A stretch of DNA of 64,000 nucleotides from Exiguobacterium sp. BMC-KP (GCF_001275385.1 NZ_LGIW01000015.1:1736001-1800000); one strand, 5' to 3'; counted from the first letter of the stretch, positions 1 to 8,159 are shown. Notes: a model not told the origin generated them from the sequence alone. A program made the numbers and translations.

Positions 1-807
1 TTGCTGTAAGCGTCGTTCGATTTCTGCATCAACGGCTTGTTTCATCTCTTCTGTCGGCACGAAGGCGATCGCGACAGCGTCACGGTCGTGTTCAGCTTGA
101 GCAAGAAGATCAGCTGCGATCCGGTCCGGATGCGCCGTTTTGTCAGCGATGACGACGACTTCCGATGGACCGGCGACCGAGTCAATCCCGACGATGCCGT
201 AAACTTGGCGTTTCGCTTCGGCGACGAAGCGGTTCCCGGGTCCGACGATTAAATCGACAGATTGGATACTTTCTGTTCCGAATGTCAGCGCTGCGACCGC
301 TTGCGCTCCACCAATCGTATAGATTTCTGTCACACCAGCGATGCGTGCGGCAACGAGAACCTCGTCACTTAAGTTCGTCATCGGCGTCACCATGACGACA
401 CGGTCGACACCAGCAACCTTCGCTGGAATGGCGTTCATCAAGACCGTCGATGGATAACTCGCTGCACCACCCGGTACGTAGATCCCGACTGAATCGACGG
501 GAACGAACCGTTGACGTCGTGTCACGTCTGCTTCGACGAGTTCGATGTCAGACGGAAGTTCCTGTTCGTGCCATTCGACGAGCCGTATCGCCATCAACTT
601 CAACGAGTCGATCAAGTTCGCGTCTGCCTGTTCGAACGCTTGTGTGATCCGTGTTTCACTGAGACGGAAATCTTCGAGATCGACCTGATCGAATTGGTTC
701 GTGTAATCGCGGACAGCAGCGTCACCGTCTGTTGCGACGCGTTCGAGAATCGCGCGGACTGCGAGCTCCGTGTCGCGATCGATGCTGAAAGGTTTTGTCG
801 GTGTCAT
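1..807 (-). CDS. hisD: histidinol dehydrogenase, 3' part outside window
   Basis: Two-step NAD-dependent oxidation of L-histidinol to L-histidine, the last step of the pathway, in the cytosol. The first 269 residues are visible and the C-terminal part lies beyond base 1. The start is the ATG at 805-807, which overlaps the hisG stop as ATGA and so suggests translational coupling. Family landmarks: YVPGG (about 110-114), GPGN (189-192), AGPSE (212-216) and QAEHD (237-241), whose Gln and His match zinc ligands in known HisD. The catalytic Glu-His pair expected further on is not in the window. Third gene of hisZ-hisG-hisD. Confidence 0.95.
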   Translation of the reverse strand, partial: MTPTKPFSIDRDTELAVRAILERVATDGDAAVRDYTNQFDQVDLEDFRLSETRITQAFEQADANLIDSLKLMAIRLVEWHEQELPSDIELVEADVTRRQRFVPVDSVGIYVPGGAASYPSTVLMNAIPAKVAGVDRVVMVTPMTNLSDEVLVAARIAGVTEIYTIGGAQAVAALTFGTESIQSVDLIVGPGNRFVAEAKRQVYGIVGIDSVAGPSEVVVIADKTAHPDRIAADLLAQAEHDRDAVAIAFVPTEEMKQAVDAEIERRLQQ

Positions 808-1415
808 GATCGTGTCACTCCTTCTGTCAATTGCTCCAGCAAGCGGATGACTTCAACCCGCTTCCGTTTTAACGTCCATTCACTCGTAAAGAACCGAGCA
901 CTGATATCGATGATTTTCTCGTATTCGTTTAATCCGTTGGCGCGTAACGTCTCACCTGTCTCGACGATATCGACGATCGCGTCAGCAAGTCCGAGTAACG
1001 GTGCTAGTTCGACCGATCCGTTCAACGGTACGATATCGACGTCGACACCGAGTTCGCTGAAGTAGCGTTTTGCGATGACGGGATACTTCGTCGCAATCCG
1101 GACGCGGCGCCCACCTTCAAATTGCAAAGGCTCTTTCGCACAGACGGACATTCGGCAGACACCGAACGGCAATTCTGTCAGTTCCGATAGTTCTTGATCC
1201 GATTCAAGTAAGATGTCGCTCCCCGTGATCGCGACATCAAGAACACCTTGGGCAACGTACGGAATCAAATCCGATCCTTTCATAAAGACGAATTCGTGCT
1301 CGCCCCGTTTGACGATCAGTTCGCGTTCAATGGCTCCCCATGTCTCGACGCCAGCTTCTTTTAGATAACGTTCTGTCGCTTTCGACAGCCGTCCTTTTGT
1401 AATTCCGATTCGCAT
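804..1415 (-). CDS. hisG: ATP phosphoribosyltransferase catalytic subunit, short form
   Basis: Catalyses the first committed step of histidine synthesis, ATP + PRPP to phosphoribosyl-ATP. At 203 residues it is the short form (HisG-S), which lacks the C-terminal regulatory domain and by family knowledge needs HisZ for activity and feedback control. The N-terminus MRIGITKGRL and the PRPP-binding segment DIVETGETL near residues 150-158 are typical. It begins one base before the hisZ stop region and ends in a 4-base overlap with hisD. The partner hisZ directly upstream fits the hetero-octameric enzyme. Confidence 0.96.
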   Translation of the reverse strand: MRIGITKGRLSKATERYLKEAGVETWGAIERELIVKRGEHEFVFMKGSDLIPYVAQGVLDVAITGSDILLESDQELSELTELPFGVCRMSVCAKEPLQFEGGRRVRIATKYPVIAKRYFSELGVDVDIVPLNGSVELAPLLGLADAIVDIVETGETLRANGLNEYEKIIDISARFFTSEWTLKRKRVEVIRLLEQLTEGVTRS

Positions 1416-2237
1416 TTAGAGCACCTCCGCCAACCGTTCGACCGAGAATCCGATGCCGAACGCCTGTTGTTCTTGTCCGAATTGTTCATAAAGTCGGTCG
1501 TAGCGTCCACCGACGAGGACGGGTTCTGTCACACCTTCGATGAAACCGTGAATCGTGATCCCGTCATAGTACGTCTGTAAGCCCATTTGACCGAAGTCGA
1601 GATCGGCATTGACGGCTTCCGCGAGATCAAGCACGGCATTGAGTCGTGTCTCGTCAACGTACGGTAGAATCGTCTCTGCCCCTTCACGTCCGAATAATAA
1701 CGGAAGTTTCGCAAGTAACGCATCATCGAGTTGACCCGCAATCCGCTTCAGTTCGATGACGTTACGTAAACGGAGCATCTGTGTCACTTGATCACGTAAG
1801 TGGTGATCACCGACGCGCGTCTCAATCAAATGCTCGATTAGACCGGCATCGCCGATTGAGAGTGTGACTTCTTTTCCTGTCAGTTCCTCAACGAGTCGGA
1901 CCGCGAGTTGGATCGCTTCGACTTCCGCGAGTTGTCCCCGTTCCTCAAACCCGACTTGGAACTTCTCTTCTGGTTGAAAGACCGAGCCACTGTAGAAGAC
2001 TCGTTTATATTGTTCGCGACCGCGTTCGCTGAGTGCACGCGCGACACTAGTCGTAAAGTCCATCCGAATCTGTTCCCGTCCACCGATTTCCTCAATTAGG
2101 GGGGTGATTAATCGGGTATAGTTAGATTGTTCGAGTCCATCTTCGAGCTGACGGATGACCCGTTGAAGCCTTGTTGCCGAGGCACCGACGTAATCCGTCG
2201 CTCCATCCTTGAGTCGAATCGTAGAAAATGATTGCAT
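1416..2237 (-). CDS. hisZ: ATP phosphoribosyltransferase regulatory subunit, short HisZ
   Basis: HisRS-like paralogue without tRNA charging activity that activates short-form HisG and carries histidine feedback. The class II synthetase-like core is recognisable: TRLITPLIEE near residue 41-50, the arginine-rich middle segment, and GGRYDRLYEQFG near 242-253 followed by AFGIGFSVERL. The protein ends right after this, at 273 residues, whereas the Bacillus subtilis protein is about 390, so any C-terminal extension is absent. First gene of the operon; the ATG lies after a GGAGTGGGAG ribosome site. Confidence 0.93.
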   Translation of the reverse strand: MQSFSTIRLKDGATDYVGASATRLQRVIRQLEDGLEQSNYTRLITPLIEEIGGREQIRMDFTTSVARALSERGREQYKRVFYSGSVFQPEEKFQVGFEERGQLAEVEAIQLAVRLVEELTGKEVTLSIGDAGLIEHLIETRVGDHHLRDQVTQMLRLRNVIELKRIAGQLDDALLAKLPLLFGREGAETILPYVDETRLNAVLDLAEAVNADLDFGQMGLQTYYDGITIHGFIEGVTEPVLVGGRYDRLYEQFGQEQQAFGIGFSVERLAEVL

Positions 2238-2290
2238 ACTCCCACTCCTTTATCTTATTATCACTGTACCACGCTAAATTATTTAACGAT

Positions 2291-2319
2291 AAGATACCGC
2301 GTTTCGGGCACATTGTCAA
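2291..2319 (-). promoter_or_regulatory. his operon promoter
   Basis: On the minus strand TTGACA (2314-2319) and TATCTT (2291-2296) are separated by 17 bases and lie 54 bases before hisZ. The -35 is a perfect consensus. The leader is too short for a T-box, and no attenuator was seen, so histidine control is probably through HisZ feedback (inference). Confidence 0.65.
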
Positions 2320-2359
2320 TCGCTTTGCTTGCCAATTCTAAAAAATCGGAGGGTTTATC

Positions 2360-3154
2360 ATGCAATTATTGAAATGGGACGGTCACGTCCACAGTCCATA
2401 TTGTCCACACGGTACGAAGGATCCACTCGAAGCCTACATCGAGCGCGCGTTAGAGCAAGGCTTAGAACGAATCAGCTTCACGGAACATGCGCCTTTACCT
2501 GAAGGTCTGACGGACCCCGCACCGGATAACGATTCCGGAATGTCGTTCGCGACAGCCGATGCCTACCTGAAGGAATTGACACAACTCCGCGAGACATACA
2601 AGAATCAAATCGACATCCGGATCGGGATGGAGTTCGACTACTGGGAAGGGCATGTCGATGGCACGCGTGACATTATCGCTCGCTACGCTGACTTCTTGAC
2701 CGACGGTATTCTCTCACTGCATTACTTATACATCGATGAGCAGTACTATGGCGTCGATTTCAGCAAGGAAAGCTTCGGTGAGATCGTCACGAAACTCGGG
2801 AGCGTCACAGCCGTCCATGAACGGTATTATGAAGGCATTCAAGCCCTCGTCATGACAGACCTCGGTGCACATCAACCAAAGCGGCTCGGTCACTTGACGT
2901 TACCGACGAAGTTCATCCAAACTTATCCGCTTGAATCGAATCCGTCGAACCTCGACGACACGTTGCGGAAGATCCGTCAGGCGAACTTTACGCTCGACGT
3001 CAACACGGCAGGACTTCGTAAGCCGTTATGTGGTCTTTCCTATCCTTACCCGGAACTCCTGCAAGTCACGCAGTCGTTATCGATTCCGCTCGTCTATGGA
3101 TCAGATGCCCATCTTGCAAAAGATGTTGGTGCTGATTTTGATTTCAAATGGTAA
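2360..3154 (+). CDS. hisK: histidinol-phosphatase, PHP family
   Basis: Hydrolyses histidinol phosphate to histidinol, the step before HisD. PHP-fold metallophosphatase of 264 residues (the family also called HisJ/HisK), unrelated to the HAD-type HisB phosphatase. Metal-binding motifs: DGHVHSPYC at residues 7-15, SFTEHAP at 39-45, a Glu-Asp segment at GMEFDYWEG near 94-102, and GSDAHLAKDVG near 248-258. The start ATG follows GGAGGG. It is divergent from the his operon with only 122 bases between, so the two transcription units share a regulatory region. A terminator follows immediately. Confidence 0.93.
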   Translation: MQLLKWDGHVHSPYCPHGTKDPLEAYIERALEQGLERISFTEHAPLPEGLTDPAPDNDSGMSFATADAYLKELTQLRETYKNQIDIRIGMEFDYWEGHVDGTRDIIARYADFLTDGILSLHYLYIDEQYYGVDFSKESFGEIVTKLGSVTAVHERYYEGIQALVMTDLGAHQPKRLGHLTLPTKFIQTYPLESNPSNLDDTLRKIRQANFTLDVNTAGLRKPLCGLSYPYPELLQVTQSLSIPLVYGSDAHLAKDVGADFDFKW

Positions 3155-3173
3155 GAACGTAAATAGATAAAAG

Positions 3174-3226
3174 ATCGCGCGCTTCACTTACTCTGACAAG
3201 AGTTGTGTGAAGCGCGCGATTTTCTT
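3174..3226. terminator. bidirectional terminator, hisK / lipoprotein
   Basis: A 14-bp perfect stem (ATCGCGCGCTTCAC at 3174-3187 with its complement at 3207-3220) is flanked by a T-run on the plus strand and TTTTAT on the minus strand, and sits between two convergent genes. Confidence 0.9.
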
Positions 3227-3993
3227 TATTCTGTTTCGCTATACGGAAACGATCCTGACGTGACGGATGGCAATGATGCCGCAAGTATTTTAAGACGATC
3301 AACTGATACGTTACCAGCTAACAGAACCGTCTGTTCGCCGTCCTGATAAGACAAACTAGCTTCCCGCTTCGTCTCATGGACGTAAGCTTCTATTCCATTC
3401 ATTAATGTCACGACCTCCGACGGTTTGCTGTCAATCGGTTGTTGCGGGAGCTTCGAAACCGTAAGGATTGATTGTTTTCCAGCAAACGTCCATGTGATTG
3501 GCGCGTCTTCCGCATCACTCCAACTCATTTCATTCGCTGTAAATGTCGAAAACGGGAGCTTCAAGCCACGTGATTCCGAGCGTTCGGTTGTAACAGGTCC
3601 CGTCGCAGGAAGAACACCAGTTAATATCCAGCGATCAGACTGTTCATAAAACAAAATGATGTAATGATGTGGTCCTTCCGGAGACTGCAGAGTGACAATC
3701 GCTTTTTGACCGAGAATCGTTTCCGACAAGATATCATCTTTGGTCGGTACGGCGGTTTGTCCGTTTTTGTAGGTCAGCTGAATTTGCTCGACGCTCGCTT
3801 TGCCCGGTGTATCTGCCTCGACGGATGGCTCTTTAATTAAAATTTCTTCGACTTCCTTTTGTCCTTTAGTTGGTTTCACGGACGTAACTTTTGTAGATGG
3901 TTTTACAGCATGATCCTTTGTCTCCGTTGCACATCCCGATAAAACGCAACTACTGATCAATACGACAGTTGTCATCGATTTCATAAAACGCAT
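3226..3993 (-). CDS. putative lipoprotein with DUF4367-like C-terminal part
   Basis: 255 residues with a type II signal: basic start, hydrophobic run and lipobox LSGC with Cys at about 21, so it is predicted to be anchored on the outer face of the membrane. A low-complexity Lys/Thr/Glu linker to about residue 65 follows. The C-terminal third (IEAYVHET, ASLSYQDGEQTVLLAGNVSVDRLKIL in outline) resembles the repeated strand pattern of DUF4367-type domains found in anti-sigma/RsgI-like and lipoprotein-sorting folds, but I cannot confirm this. Single gene with its own terminator. Function not recognised. Confidence 0.7.
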   Translation of the reverse strand: MRFMKSMTTVVLISSCVLSGCATETKDHAVKPSTKVTSVKPTKGQKEVEEILIKEPSVEADTPGKASVEQIQLTYKNGQTAVPTKDDILSETILGQKAIVTLQSPEGPHHYIILFYEQSDRWILTGVLPATGPVTTERSESRGLKLPFSTFTANEMSWSDAEDAPITWTFAGKQSILTVSKLPQQPIDSKPSEVVTLMNGIEAYVHETKREASLSYQDGEQTVLLAGNVSVDRLKILAASLPSVTSGSFPYSETE

Positions 3994-4102
3994 TGCTCCT
4001 CCCCCTTACCATACCTTTACTTCTTTTAGTATGGCAGGTCGATTCCTGCAAGTATCTGAACAAATTCGCACAAACAGGAAATGTTTTATTAAAAATCAGC
4101 TC

Positions 4103-4146
4103 AAAAAAAGACCGGTAAACGTATCGCATACGTCTACTGGTCTTCT
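4103..4146 (-). terminator. hxlAB terminator
   Basis: Minus strand: a long imperfect stem (AAGACCAGTAGACGTAT pairing with ATACGTTTACCGGTCTT) around a GCG loop, followed by a run of seven T residues, immediately after hxlB. Confidence 0.9.
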
Positions 4147-4153
4147 GGTTTAT

Positions 4154-4702
4154 CTATTCTAAGTTGGCATGTTTTCCGTACATCGTTTGTGAATCGAGCT
4201 GCTTGTCTTCCATGATTTGTAGAATCAAGGCATCATAGAACAACAACATCGTCTGTTCGAACAATGAGCCCATTGGTTGAACCGTCTCGTCCGCTGATGC
4301 CGTTTGTTCTTTCGGAACTCCGGGGAGTTTGACGACTAAGTCGGCTAATCGCGCTAACGTCGACGTCGGATTGATCGTGACAACGGCAACCGTTCCACCG
4401 AGTTGCTGTGCTTTCTCGACGATTGGAATCAGCGTTTTCGTCTCACCTGATCCGGAACCGACGATTAACAAGTCACCCTCGCGTAAATTCGCCGTGACCG
4501 TCTCGCCGACGACATAAGCATCGAGTCCCATATGCATTAGCCGCATGACGAACGCTTTCCCCATCAAGCCGGAGCGACCAGCTCCTGCGAGAAAGATTCG
4601 GTTCGATTGAAGCACAGCATCTGCCAGTTCTTTCGTCTCCGTCGCATCGATTGCTTCGACCGTCGAAGTCAGCTCTTCGATAATCGTTTGAATGTGTGTC
4701 AT
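4154..4702 (-). CDS. hxlB: 6-phospho-3-hexuloisomerase
   Basis: Isomerises D-arabino-3-hexulose 6-phosphate to fructose 6-phosphate, the second step of ribulose monophosphate formaldehyde fixation. One SIS sugar-isomerase domain fills the 182 residues: FLAGAGRSGLMGKAF near 37-51 is the phosphosugar-binding Ser/Gly loop, and IVGSGSGETKT near 80-90 the second loop. The start ATG comes directly after the hxlA stop, with an AAGAGG ribosome site inside the end of hxlA, so the pair is translationally linked. Confidence 0.93.
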   Translation of the reverse strand: MTHIQTIIEELTSTVEAIDATETKELADAVLQSNRIFLAGAGRSGLMGKAFVMRLMHMGLDAYVVGETVTANLREGDLLIVGSGSGETKTLIPIVEKAQQLGGTVAVVTINPTSTLARLADLVVKLPGVPKEQTASADETVQPMGSLFEQTMLLFYDALILQIMEDKQLDSQTMYGKHANLE

Positions 4703-5338
4703 TTACGCCTCTTGAAGCATCCGGTGCATCGTTGACGCTGTTTCTTGTTTATCATCTTGTCCCGTAATCCCGCCACCAACGATGATCAGATCAGGACGTG
4801 CCGCGATGACTTCCGGTAACGTCTCCATCTTAATGCCACCTGCAACAGCAGTTTTTGCATTTGTCACAACCGATTTGATCGTCGCAAGATCCTCGAACGA
4901 GTTTTGACCGACTGCTTGGAGATCGTAACCTGTGTGGACACAGATATAATCGACGCCTAATGCATCAAGTTCTTTCGCACGTGTTGCGATATCTTTCACG
5001 GCAATCATATCCACGAGAATCTGTTTGCCTGATTTTTTCGCTTCTTCGACTGCCCCTTTGATTGACATGTCTTCCGCTGCACCAAGGATCGTCACGATGT
5101 CAGCACCGTGTGCGACAGCTTGGCTGACTTCGTAGCCGGCAGCGTCCATGATTTTCAAGTCAGCGAGGACTGTTAAGTTCGGGAACGCGGCTTTCATTTC
5201 TTTGACGGCACGGAGCCCTTCGTTGATGACGACCGGTGTGCCGATTTCAACGATATCTAAATTGTCTTCCCCGATTTCTTTGACTAAAGCAATCGCACCT
5301 GCTGTATCGACTAAATCAATTGCGAGTTGTAATTTCAT
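4703..5338 (-). CDS. hxlA: 3-hexulose-6-phosphate synthase
   Basis: Condenses formaldehyde with ribulose 5-phosphate. TIM-barrel protein of the orotidine-5'-phosphate decarboxylase superfamily, 211 residues. It shows LAIDLVDT at the N-terminus, the DLKIMDAAGYE metal/phosphate motif near 60-70, HTGYD near 135-139, and the C-terminal phosphate-binding AGGIK and VGGGITG. No methanol dehydrogenase is nearby, so the likely role is formaldehyde detoxification, as described for B. subtilis hxlAB (established for the family). GGGAGAG precedes the ATG by 7 bases. Confidence 0.95.
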   Translation of the reverse strand: MKLQLAIDLVDTAGAIALVKEIGEDNLDIVEIGTPVVINEGLRAVKEMKAAFPNLTVLADLKIMDAAGYEVSQAVAHGADIVTILGAAEDMSIKGAVEEAKKSGKQILVDMIAVKDIATRAKELDALGVDYICVHTGYDLQAVGQNSFEDLATIKSVVTNAKTAVAGGIKMETLPEVIAARPDLIIVGGGITGQDDKQETASTMHRMLQEA

Positions 5339-5408
5339 TCTGAATCTCTCCCGTTCTTCTCTATATTGTCGTACCTGATACTTCCTTCAAACAGAAGGAA
5401 CAGGATTA

Positions 5409-5437
5409 AATATAATCCGCAGGAGCATTCTTGAGAA
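5409..5437 (-). promoter_or_regulatory. hxlA: hxlAB promoter
   Basis: Minus strand -10 TATATT (5409-5414) and weak -35 TTCTCA (5432-5437) with a 17-base spacer. The poor -35 fits an activator-dependent promoter, with the HxlR repeats starting about 17 bases upstream of it. Confidence 0.6.
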
Positions 5438-5453
5438 GTACGCACTTTTAATT

Positions 5454-5484
5454 TACATAGTGCGGTTTTTCATACATAGTGCGG
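5454..5484. promoter_or_regulatory. tandem HxlR-type operator repeats
   Basis: Two perfect copies of TACATAGTGCGG, at 5454-5465 and 5473-5484, are spaced 19 bases start to start, close to two helix turns. A partial inverted copy (CGCACT at 5441-5446) lies next to them. They sit between the hxlA -35 and hxlR, where two tandem HxlR sites are known in B. subtilis. Binding itself is inferred. Confidence 0.75.
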
Positions 5485-5495
5485 AAAAGTATACT
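5467..5495 (+). promoter_or_regulatory. hxlR: possible hxlR promoter overlapping the operator
   Basis: TATACT (5490-5495) with TTTTCA (5467-5472) at 17-base spacing. The second operator repeat lies inside the spacer, which would allow autorepression. Confidence 0.45.
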
Positions 5496-5537
5496 GTCGA
5501 CCGGAAGAAAGACTATACTGGAACAGGAGGTGGAACG

Positions 5538-5903
5538 ATGCCACATTTTGAAGACCGTCAGTTTAACTGTGAGAAGGAATTGACCCTCTCGATCATCGGA
5601 GGAAAATGGAAGATGCTCATTCTTTGGCACTTAGGCAAGGAAGGAACGAAACGCTTCGGGGAACTGAAAAGTCTGATGCCCGGGATCACGCAACGGATGC
5701 TCGTCAATCAACTGCGGGAACTCGAAGATCACCACATCATTCACCGGGAAGTCTATCCGGTCGTACCACCGAAGGTAGAATATTCTTTGACACCGCATGG
5801 TCATAGCTTAATGCCGATTTTAGATGCGATGTATGACTGGGGTAAGGATTATGCGAAAAACGTCTTGGAGATCGACTTCGAACAACAAAAGATATCACCA
5901 TAA
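5538..5903 (+). CDS. hxlR: HxlR-family winged-helix regulator
   Basis: 121-residue transcription factor with the typical opening [19 protein letters not shown] and a winged helix: recognition region [18 protein letters not shown] followed by the wing [11 protein letters not shown]. In B. subtilis HxlR activates hxlAB on formaldehyde stress. Two cysteines typical of some formaldehyde sensors are reduced here to one near the N-terminus (FNCEKE), as in HxlR. The ATG at 5538 is chosen because it follows AGGAGGTGGAACG; the frame is open further upstream but that part overlaps the operators. Divergent from hxlAB. Confidence 0.9.
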   Translation: MPHFEDRQFNCEKELTLSIIGGKWKMLILWHLGKEGTKRFGELKSLMPGITQRMLVNQLRELEDHHIIHREVYPVVPPKVEYSLTPHGHSLMPILDAMYDWGKDYAKNVLEIDFEQQKISP

Positions 5904-5962
5904 AAAAGATGCTCATGGTCTCGTCTCTTTTCAGAGATAAGTCCACTGAGCATCTTTTTTTA
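5903..5962. terminator. bidirectional terminator, hxlR / GNAT
   Basis: AAAAAAGATGCTCA and its complement TGAGCATCTTTTTT flank a 28-base loop between the convergent genes; A and T runs on both sides serve both strands. Confidence 0.8.
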
Positions 5963-6469
5963 GGATTCTTCCACTGTATAAATCTTCGACATCGCCAGTT
6001 CATCAACGTATTCCCCATCGATGAAAAGTGACGCAATCCGTGTGCCTTCGATGTTGAAGCCAAACTTATGATAGAGCTCGATTGCCCGCAAATTATCCTT
6101 GCGAACCGTCAACTCGAGTCGGATGAGTCCAGCTTCAACAGCAAAGGCATCGACTGCTTCAAGTAAACCCGCACCAAGCCCACGACCTGTATAGGCATCA
6201 AGCAAACCGATGACAAGATTCGCGCGGTGTCGGATTCGACTCGGTTCACCACCAACGACGAGCACATACCCGACAAGTTGTTCATCAACGTCCACGACAA
6301 AGATGTCCGAGTTGGCAGCCTGACCGAACTTTTCGATGAATGCCTCCGCCTGTTCTGTTGACAGGACGCGTTCCTCCGGCTCATACAACATGTATTTCGT
6401 TTCCCGATCAATGCGTCGCATCAAGTCCGATAAGGCTTTTCCGTCCATCAACGTGGCACGTCGTATCAT
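5960..6469 (-). CDS. GNAT family N-acetyltransferase
   Basis: 169 residues covering one GNAT fold. The acetyl-CoA pyrophosphate loop is at about residues 95-110 (DAYTGRGLGAGLLEA), followed by the LELTVRKDNLRAIELYHKFGF block that is typical of RimI/YjdJ-like members. Substrate cannot be told from sequence. AAAGGAG precedes the ATG. Stands alone between a shared terminator and the AT-rich orphan gene. Confidence 0.85.
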   Translation of the reverse strand: MIRRATLMDGKALSDLMRRIDRETKYMLYEPEERVLSTEQAEAFIEKFGQAANSDIFVVDVDEQLVGYVLVVGGEPSRIRHRANLVIGLLDAYTGRGLGAGLLEAVDAFAVEAGLIRLELTVRKDNLRAIELYHKFGFNIEGTRIASLFIDGEYVDELAMSKIYTVEES

Positions 6470-6546
6470 AGGTGTAGACTCCTTTTAAGTTAAGATATTC
6501 AATATAATTTCTTATGAAAATAATTATAAACACGGACAGATAGTGT

Positions 6547-7647
6547 TTAACTATATTCATCTAAAAGAAATTTTTCTTCATATATGTCTTCTCCTTTAGA
6601 AGTAATTATCAACTTAATGCTTTGTTCATCAGCTTCTAGTTTAACTAGTTCTTTCTCCTTCAAATAGTTTATAGCATTTTTTAATTCGTTATGCAGTAGT
6701 TCGAATTCTTCATTAGTGTAATTGAAACTATACTTTGAAGAATTTCCTTCATAATATTTTTTATTATACAACTCATTAAGTATTAAATCCCTGTATTTGA
6801 TGCGTAAGTCTACTGTTAAACTTCCAAAGTCAACATCAATATTGTTAAAAACTGCTATAGCATGACTATCATTCACTTCATACATTGGGTTAAAAAAATC
6901 ATCTATAAATCTGTTTTTTTCTTCGATTTCTATATTTTCTGTAGATGTCAGATTTTCCAATATTCTTTTAAATTGTATCTTGTGTTCTTCAGATCCTATT
7001 TGATAAGAATCTAATTTTTTTAGTTTTTTTAATGTTTCTTTATTTAACTTATTTGAATCAAAATAAAAATTTTTTGAAATTGCAGAATATGCGACTCCGT
7101 AATTGCCACAATAAAATATAGCCAATTTCCATATTTTAAAAAGACATGCATATTGATATTCTAATTTAATATCAGCGCTCTCACTATTTTTTAAGATGTC
7201 TATGTATTCTTCTATAACTGTACAAAATAATTCTATTTCAGCAACTTCCTTTTGAAATCCTGAAAAATCATCAAAATATTTATTACTCATCACTTTTCTA
7301 TGCTTTGAAAGTATTCTATAGTTCACGTATATTGTATTATTAGAAATTAAATCAAATATTCTTTTTTTTACATCTCTAGATCTTACGTGAATTTTTAAAT
7401 CGTGACCTTTTCTGAAATCTGTTTCTATTGAAAAATAATCATAAATATCAGGAATTATTTTATAATAAAAATTCTTTAAAGTTTCTGTTCTCTTGTTATC
7501 TTTTTCGCGTTTTTTAGTAAAATTATTATTTAATCTTTGTGTAAACCAAGCTGCTAAAAAAGCAACCAACAGTGTTGTAAACCATTTTGTTTCAAAAATA
7601 ATTGATAATAAATTCGTAATCTCCATAATAAGTTTAGAGATAATCAT
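6547..7647 (-). CDS. orphan membrane-anchored protein, AT-rich, probably acquired
   Basis: 366 residues of unknown family. One transmembrane helix at about residues 20-37 (TTLLVAFLAAWF), then about 325 soluble residues rich in Lys, Ile, Asn and Glu, probably cytoplasmic because basic residues follow the helix. The last 55 residues (LKNAINYLKEKELVKLEA... LIITSKGEDIYEEKF) have the shape of a winged-helix domain with a beta wing. Base composition is much more AT-rich than all neighbours and codons favour A/T endings, a sign of transfer. It lies directly behind ssrA, a common insertion site, with AAGGAGAG before its ATG. No integrase or partner gene is seen; a phage-defence or other accessory role is only a guess. 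Confidence 0.75.
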   Translation of the reverse strand: MIISKLIMEITNLLSIIFETKWFTTLLVAFLAAWFTQRLNNNFTKKREKDNKRTETLKNFYYKIIPDIYDYFSIETDFRKGHDLKIHVRSRDVKKRIFDLISNNTIYVNYRILSKHRKVMSNKYFDDFSGFQKEVAEIELFCTVIEEYIDILKNSESADIKLEYQYACLFKIWKLAIFYCGNYGVAYSAISKNFYFDSNKLNKETLKKLKKLDSYQIGSEEHKIQFKRILENLTSTENIEIEEKNRFIDDFFNPMYEVNDSHAIAVFNNIDVDFGSLTVDLRIKYRDLILNELYNKKYYEGNSSKYSFNYTNEEFELLHNELKNAINYLKEKELVKLEADEQSIKLIITSKGEDIYEEKFLLDEYS

Positions 7648-7678
7648 TTAAATCCACTCTCCTTATGACTTAACTTAC

Positions 7679-7720
7679 AAAAAAATGCTAAGTCCTTAAC
7701 AATCAAGGAACTTAGCACTT
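7679..7720 (-). terminator. ssrA terminator
   Basis: Minus strand: GTGCTAAGTTCCTT pairs with AAGGACTTAGCA, followed by seven T residues, 26 bases past the tmRNA 3' end. Confidence 0.88.
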
Positions 7721-7745
7721 TTCGAAATCTTAAGATTTCAGGGTA

Positions 7746-8101
7746 TGGAGACGGTGGGAGTCGAACCCACGTCCGAAGGCATCGTATACTTAAGCTTCTA
7801 CGTGTGTAGTCAATTTATTGGGATCTCGTCGTCAGGCTGCCAATTGACAGGCGTCCGTCCGACCAGTCTGATTCCATCTCTTCTCTTTCCCTCCAGACGG
7901 AAGGGTCCAAGCGTAGCCTGTTTAAAGTGAGACCCTAGAAATCAGCCGACCAGGCGACGGCTGCTAGGATCCGTAGCGGCAATTAAGCTGCTGCGAGTTG
8001 TGTGTTAGTTTTGCCAGTTATGGCTGGTGCGTTTTAACGAGGCCGACCCCTCGACACGCCACAGAAGACCGAACTACCCCCGTCGAATCCGTAACGTCCC
8101 C
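7746..8101 (-). ncRNA. ssrA: transfer-messenger RNA
   Basis: About 356 nt. The 5' end GGGGACGTTACGGATTCGAC and the 3' end GGGTTCGACTCCCACCGTCTCC form the tRNA-like acceptor and T arm; CCA is not encoded exactly (the gene is followed by TACC). The tag reading frame is at 7983-8015 and reads GKTNTQLAAA then TAA, so the tag ends in the AAA degron recognised by ClpXP. At 10 encoded residues it is shorter than the 14 of B. subtilis. It releases stalled ribosomes together with SmpB, encoded just upstream. Confidence 0.97.
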
Positions 8102-8159
8102 AAGATAATAAATTGGGGCTTTCCGAATACTAATATTCTAGCAGAAAAGTGTTACGGGT

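Noticed and set aside
2238-2290. T-box or attenuator in the his leader
   Set aside because: The leader is only about 50 bases and has no specifier, antiterminator or terminator hairpin.
6480-6546. Direct repeat of the ssrA 3' end as an attachment site
   Set aside because: Searched by eye beyond the orphan gene for a copy of the tRNA-like T arm and acceptor sequence; none was found, so no att site is claimed.
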